A stretch of 64,000 nucleotides of DNA from Halobacillus sp. Marseille-Q1614 (GTDB lineage Bacteria; Bacillota; Bacilli; Bacillales; Halobacillaceae). Positions within the stretch are counted from its first letter, which is position 1. The number at the start of each line of letters is the position of its first letter. This document shows, in pieces, positions 61,176-64,000 of this stretch. Location: contig NZ_CADDWH010000001.1 of the NCBI RefSeq assembly GCF_902809865.1, positions 2,480,001 to 2,544,000 of the forward strand. Reading direction: 5' to 3'. A model generated the notes under the pieces. That model searched no databases and was not told the DNA's origin. It saw only the letters and a program-made list of their open reading frames with translations. A program made the position numbers and the translations under genes.

Positions 61176-61934
61176 ATGAAAAAAGATAAAAATTGTGTAA
61201 ACCTTAATGAGTCAGCCTCTGTTGAACAATGCACAAGCGTGCCTGCAGCTACACCAGTAGCACCAGCAGGGGAGCGACTAATCAAAGTTCCTGTTGACTT
61301 AGGAGCTTTTACTGTAACATCTCATTTAGTGGCAAATATTTCGTTTCCTGATCCAGTATTAGAAATTAAAGACATTAAGAAAAGAGTTATTATTACTCAA
61401 TGCCGTCTTATGACGCGTACCTCAACAGGTGATGATGATCAATTTGCAGCTGGACCTTTCCCATTATTCCTTAAGGGATATGTCCGCAAAAACATTCAAT
61501 ATGCATCCCCTTGTCCACACTCAACAGAAGGCTGCATTTCATCAACGATCAAATCGTTAACGCTTAAAGTGCCTTTTGAGTGTATGACAACAGTGACATT
61601 GGACTCACCTGCTCAACTTCCTGTTTCAAATACAAGAAGTGAATTTGATTTCTTTAGAGCACAAGATCTTGGCCCTGGATATCCTGAAAAAGATCAATTC
61701 TTATCCAGCGATATCTCTCAATTCCATCAAACAAGCACTCAAGCTTACAACGAACTTCCATTCTGTGAGCTCATTTCAAGCGAGATTATTGAATGGGATG
61801 AAGCAACTGATCGTCAATCCTTTGGAGAAGGTCCTGTAGATGAAGGATACTTCCACCACATGGTTGAAAAAATGACGATTAATTTCACAGTAAAAGTGCT
61901 GCAAAACCAACAAGTTCGTGTTGACGCTCAGTAA
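61176..61934 (+). CDS. Spore-surface-like protein, paralogue 1 (SPOCS/CsxC-like)
   Basis: A 252-residue protein after AAAGGAGG. The central motif FPDPVLEIKDIKKRV, TQCRL and LFLKGYVRKNIQYASP recalls the SPOCS/DUF3794-type domain of spore proteins, and the end ELISSEIIEWDEATDR...KVLQNQQVRV is shared with the next gene. A role in the spore coat or exosporium is inferred from that motif and the nearby CotY/Z gene. Divergent from the actin-like gene. Confidence 0.75.
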   Translation: MKKDKNCVNLNESASVEQCTSVPAATPVAPAGERLIKVPVDLGAFTVTSHLVANISFPDPVLEIKDIKKRVIITQCRLMTRTSTGDDDQFAAGPFPLFLKGYVRKNIQYASPCPHSTEGCISSTIKSLTLKVPFECMTTVTLDSPAQLPVSNTRSEFDFFRAQDLGPGYPEKDQFLSSDISQFHQTSTQAYNELPFCELISSEIIEWDEATDRQSFGEGPVDEGYFHHMVEKMTINFTVKVLQNQQVRVDAQ

Positions 61935-61946
61935 TTTTTAAAAGCA

Positions 61947-61989
61947 TAATCGCCACTATTTATGGATAGTGGCCGATTGTGTTTTTTCT
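61947..61989 (+). terminator. Terminator after paralogue 1
   Basis: Nested arms AATCG-CCACTAT and ATAGTGG-CCGATT around a short loop, followed by GTTTTTTCTTTT. Confidence 0.85.
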
Positions 61990-62202
61990 TTTATATACTC
62001 TATTCAAAATGCACCATATGGTTCATTAATCCAAATTTTTAGGACAACCTTTGATTCATCTCTTTCTTCCTTTAGTAATTAGTTTTTATTTTCCGCTGCA
62101 GCTTAGCCTTGCAGCTGCATTGTCTCGATATCAAGATAAGCGCCCAGACATAGTCATTTATCCCGCATACGATAAAATATATTTTGTATGGGAGGAAGCC
62201 AA

Positions 62203-62991
62203 ATGACAGATGAACATAAGGACTTTCGAGGGTATGAATGTATCAAGAGTTCCCGTATCAGTCAATGTGAAAATAAATCATTTAAACCACAGGTGAGTAT
62301 TGGAAAGATTACGACAAAGGTTCCAGTGGTATTAGCTGAACTTCAATTACAATTAAACATTAATGAGACGATTACCTTCCCTGAGCCCGTTTTAGAAATC
62401 AAAGATATTAAAAAAAGAGTAAATTTAACTCAATGCCGCCTATTGCTTCCAACCAAAAAATTATTTATAAAAGGATTTGTCCGCAAAAACATCCAATATG
62501 CCAGCCCGTCTCATGAAATTGCACCAAGCACAGAGAAATCCGTCGCCTCTGATATTCATTCTTTCACTGTGGATATCCCCTTTGATTGTGTAACGGAAAT
62601 TAAAGATTTCTTATCCATGCCTGTCATGCCTAAAATAAACAAGCGGGAAGAATTTGATTTTGCAGTATCTAAATCCTTACCATCAGGGTTTCCGGAAAAA
62701 GATGAATTGCTAACGAGTGACCTTTCTCAGTTTCACCAGGAAAGCAGCCAATTTTATAACGAGCTTCCTTTTTGTGAACTGCTTTCCAGCAAAATCATCG
62801 AATGGGATGAAGCGTTGGATCGAGTCCCTCTTCCTGGAACTTCCCCATTTAACGAAGGATACTTTACAAAAGTAGAAGAAAAAATGGTAGTAGATATTTG
62901 TCTCAAAGTGCTGCAGAACCAACAAATACGCGTAGCTTCTTCTTGTAATGACGACTGTGATTATAAACATGATTTTGAGTCTTGTGATTAA
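62203..62991 (+). CDS. Spore-surface-like protein, paralogue 2 (SPOCS/CsxC-like)
   Basis: A 262-residue tandem relative of the preceding gene, sharing PVLEIKDIKKRV, TQCRLL, KGFVRKNIQYASP, EKDELLTSDLSQFHQ, YNELPFCELLSSKIIEWDEA and KVLQNQQIRV. The N-terminal ~45 residues differ, and the tail adds a cysteine-bearing extension (SSCNDDCDYKHDFESCD). The ATG at 62203 follows GGGAGGAAG. It has its own upstream gap of 250 bp with the terminator of paralogue 1. Confidence 0.75.
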   Translation: MTDEHKDFRGYECIKSSRISQCENKSFKPQVSIGKITTKVPVVLAELQLQLNINETITFPEPVLEIKDIKKRVNLTQCRLLLPTKKLFIKGFVRKNIQYASPSHEIAPSTEKSVASDIHSFTVDIPFDCVTEIKDFLSMPVMPKINKREEFDFAVSKSLPSGFPEKDELLTSDLSQFHQESSQFYNELPFCELLSSKIIEWDEALDRVPLPGTSPFNEGYFTKVEEKMVVDICLKVLQNQQIRVASSCNDDCDYKHDFESCD

Positions 62992-63053
62992 TACGTTAAA
63001 CAAAAAGTAAACTTAAGACATATGGATAAAAAAACTGAGGAGGGGGAGGAAGG

Positions 63054-63089
63054 ATGCGAGAGAAAAAAGCACCTTTCAAGGGGATATGA
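63054..63089 (+). other. 11-codon ORF overlapping the start of the acidic protein
   Basis: GGGGGAGGAAGG precedes ATG and the frame reads MREKKAPFKGI then TGA, which overlaps the next ATG (ATGA). It may couple translation of the downstream gene, or mark a frameshift at the true N-terminus. Confidence 0.4.
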
Positions 63090-64000
63090 AGAAAAAGAAA
63101 GATAACTTATTCACTCGACGGAATTGGCAGCACCCATCTCGTCAGAAGAGCTTACATCAAAAACATTCAGACAATTCTCCAGACGATTTTCACCCTGACT
63201 ATTCTCAAATAGAAATCATCGAGAACCTTGAGTCCTCTGACGAAAACAAAATTTACACACCCTTTAAATCAAGAGGAAAAGCCCCTCGCCCAGTTATACT
63301 ATCTCCGCCTAAGCTGGAAAACCAAATCGTAAAAGGTACTCAACAAGAGGAAGCTGACGATAGGATTCATGAAAGAACCGCTTCAAGCCCTAACCATAAA
63401 GAAAACGGAACGAAAAGGTTAAGAACTACATCTTCTTTTCGAAAGGAATTTTCTTCGATGCTTGAGGATTCATACTCTCCAACTGAAAGTGAGTATTATA
63501 TAGAAAGCTCGTCTTCTCTTCCTCTTGAAGAAAAGGAAGAAGAAGTAGATGTAAGTGAAGATCATATAGAGAGCCAATCAAAAGAGCAGCTGACACTAAG
63601 GAATTCCCTTAAAGAAGAATTTATTTCGTTATTAATCGGATCTCCCCTGTCTGAGGAGGATTTACTGGACACAGAGGAGCAATCAATTGCTAACGAGGAA
63701 GATCCCTCCAGCGACAATTATAAATACTCGATATTAAAGGATATTGTTTCTTCTATGGAAGTGGAACCTGCTGAGGAACAGAATAGGTTTAAAAACTACT
63801 ATTTTTCACAGAAAGACTTGATAGATGTTGAAGATGAAGAATCACTATCTTTTATAGATTCAGTGGATGGTATAGAATCGTTCACTGAAGAGGAATCTTC
63901 CTCTATAAATGAACCTTCGAGTGAAAGGGAGAGTAACGAATCGTTTTCTCTTATAAGTGAATCCTCTTCATTAGCAGATGATTCCTACGAATCTCTTATA
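63086..64000 (+). CDS. Acidic Ser/Glu-rich protein, partial (C-terminus outside window)
   Basis: Open for 305 codons to the right edge. The first ~40 residues are basic (MKKKKDNLFTRRNWQHPSRQ), the rest is very rich in Ser, Glu and Asp with repeated SSMxE, EEFxSLL and ESSS segments (FRKEFSSMLEDSYSPTESE, LKEEFISLLIGSPLSEEDL). It appears largely disordered. The family is unknown. It follows the two spore-surface-like genes, so a spore or surface role is possible. Confidence 0.7.
   Translation, partial: MKKKKDNLFTRRNWQHPSRQKSLHQKHSDNSPDDFHPDYSQIEIIENLESSDENKIYTPFKSRGKAPRPVILSPPKLENQIVKGTQQEEADDRIHERTASSPNHKENGTKRLRTTSSFRKEFSSMLEDSYSPTESEYYIESSSSLPLEEKEEEVDVSEDHIESQSKEQLTLRNSLKEEFISLLIGSPLSEEDLLDTEEQSIANEEDPSSDNYKYSILKDIVSSMEVEPAEEQNRFKNYYFSQKDLIDVEDEESLSFIDSVDGIESFTEEESSSINEPSSERESNESFSLISESSSLADDSYESLI

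Overview
The window looks like a chromosomal segment of a moderately halophilic, spore-forming Bacillaceae bacterium of the Halobacillus type (inference). The evidence is AGGAGG-type ribosome sites, frequent TTG/GTG starts, HutP-controlled histidine use, CcpA (cre) sites, a Tat/PhoD locus, CotY/CotZ-like spore coat genes and strongly acidic exported proteins. I saw no rRNA, tRNA, CRISPR array or intact transposase gene.

Region 1 (1-14.9 kb, minus strand) is catabolic. hutU-hutI-hutG, a YjiH-type permease, hutP and hutH (cut by the window edge) break histidine down to glutamate. hutP has its own promoter overlapped by a cre site, and a HutP-type RNA site plus terminator lies between hutP and hutH. 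Next come an AraC-type response regulator and a sigma-54 module: an enhancer-binding activator, a -24/-12 promoter with activator and cre sites, then an iron-type alcohol dehydrogenase, a GntP permease and a methylmalonate-semialdehyde dehydrogenase. Together these look like a pathway for uptake and oxidation of a short hydroxy-acid.

Region 2 (14.9-24 kb) holds an endonuclease I and a tightly packed eight-gene nitrate operon: membrane subunit, molybdopterin subunit, four-cluster Fe-S protein, Tat-type Rieske protein, three small proteins, and a NarK transporter fused to a PAS domain. Two related ~515-bp elements, each inserted beside a duplicated stem-loop, lie at 15.9-16.4 and 24.2-24.7 kb.

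Region 3 (24.7-34.2 kb) is a beta-glucan locus: ABC importer, LacI repressor, GH1 beta-glucosidase and secreted GH16 glucanase, with three matching operators. Upstream, on the other strand, is a stand-alone, highly structured RNA of about 470 nt with its own promoter and terminator. I could not assign it to a known class.

Region 4 (34.2-55.5 kb) contains a carbonic anhydrase lipoprotein, a Bcr/CflA exporter, a Pho-controlled phoD-tatA-tatC-phoX operon, Ada, an M50-like protease, a TetR/MFS efflux pair with visible operators, DedA, a Mn-riboswitch-controlled TerC, and a CcdA/ResA-like/two-component operon.

Region 5 (55.5-64 kb) holds gamma-glutamyltransferase, a LexA-box promoter driving only a short hairpin transcript, a CotY/Z-like coat protein, a chromosomal ParM/Alp-type actin with a small partner, two tandem spore-surface-like paralogues, and an acidic Ser/Glu-rich protein cut by the window end.
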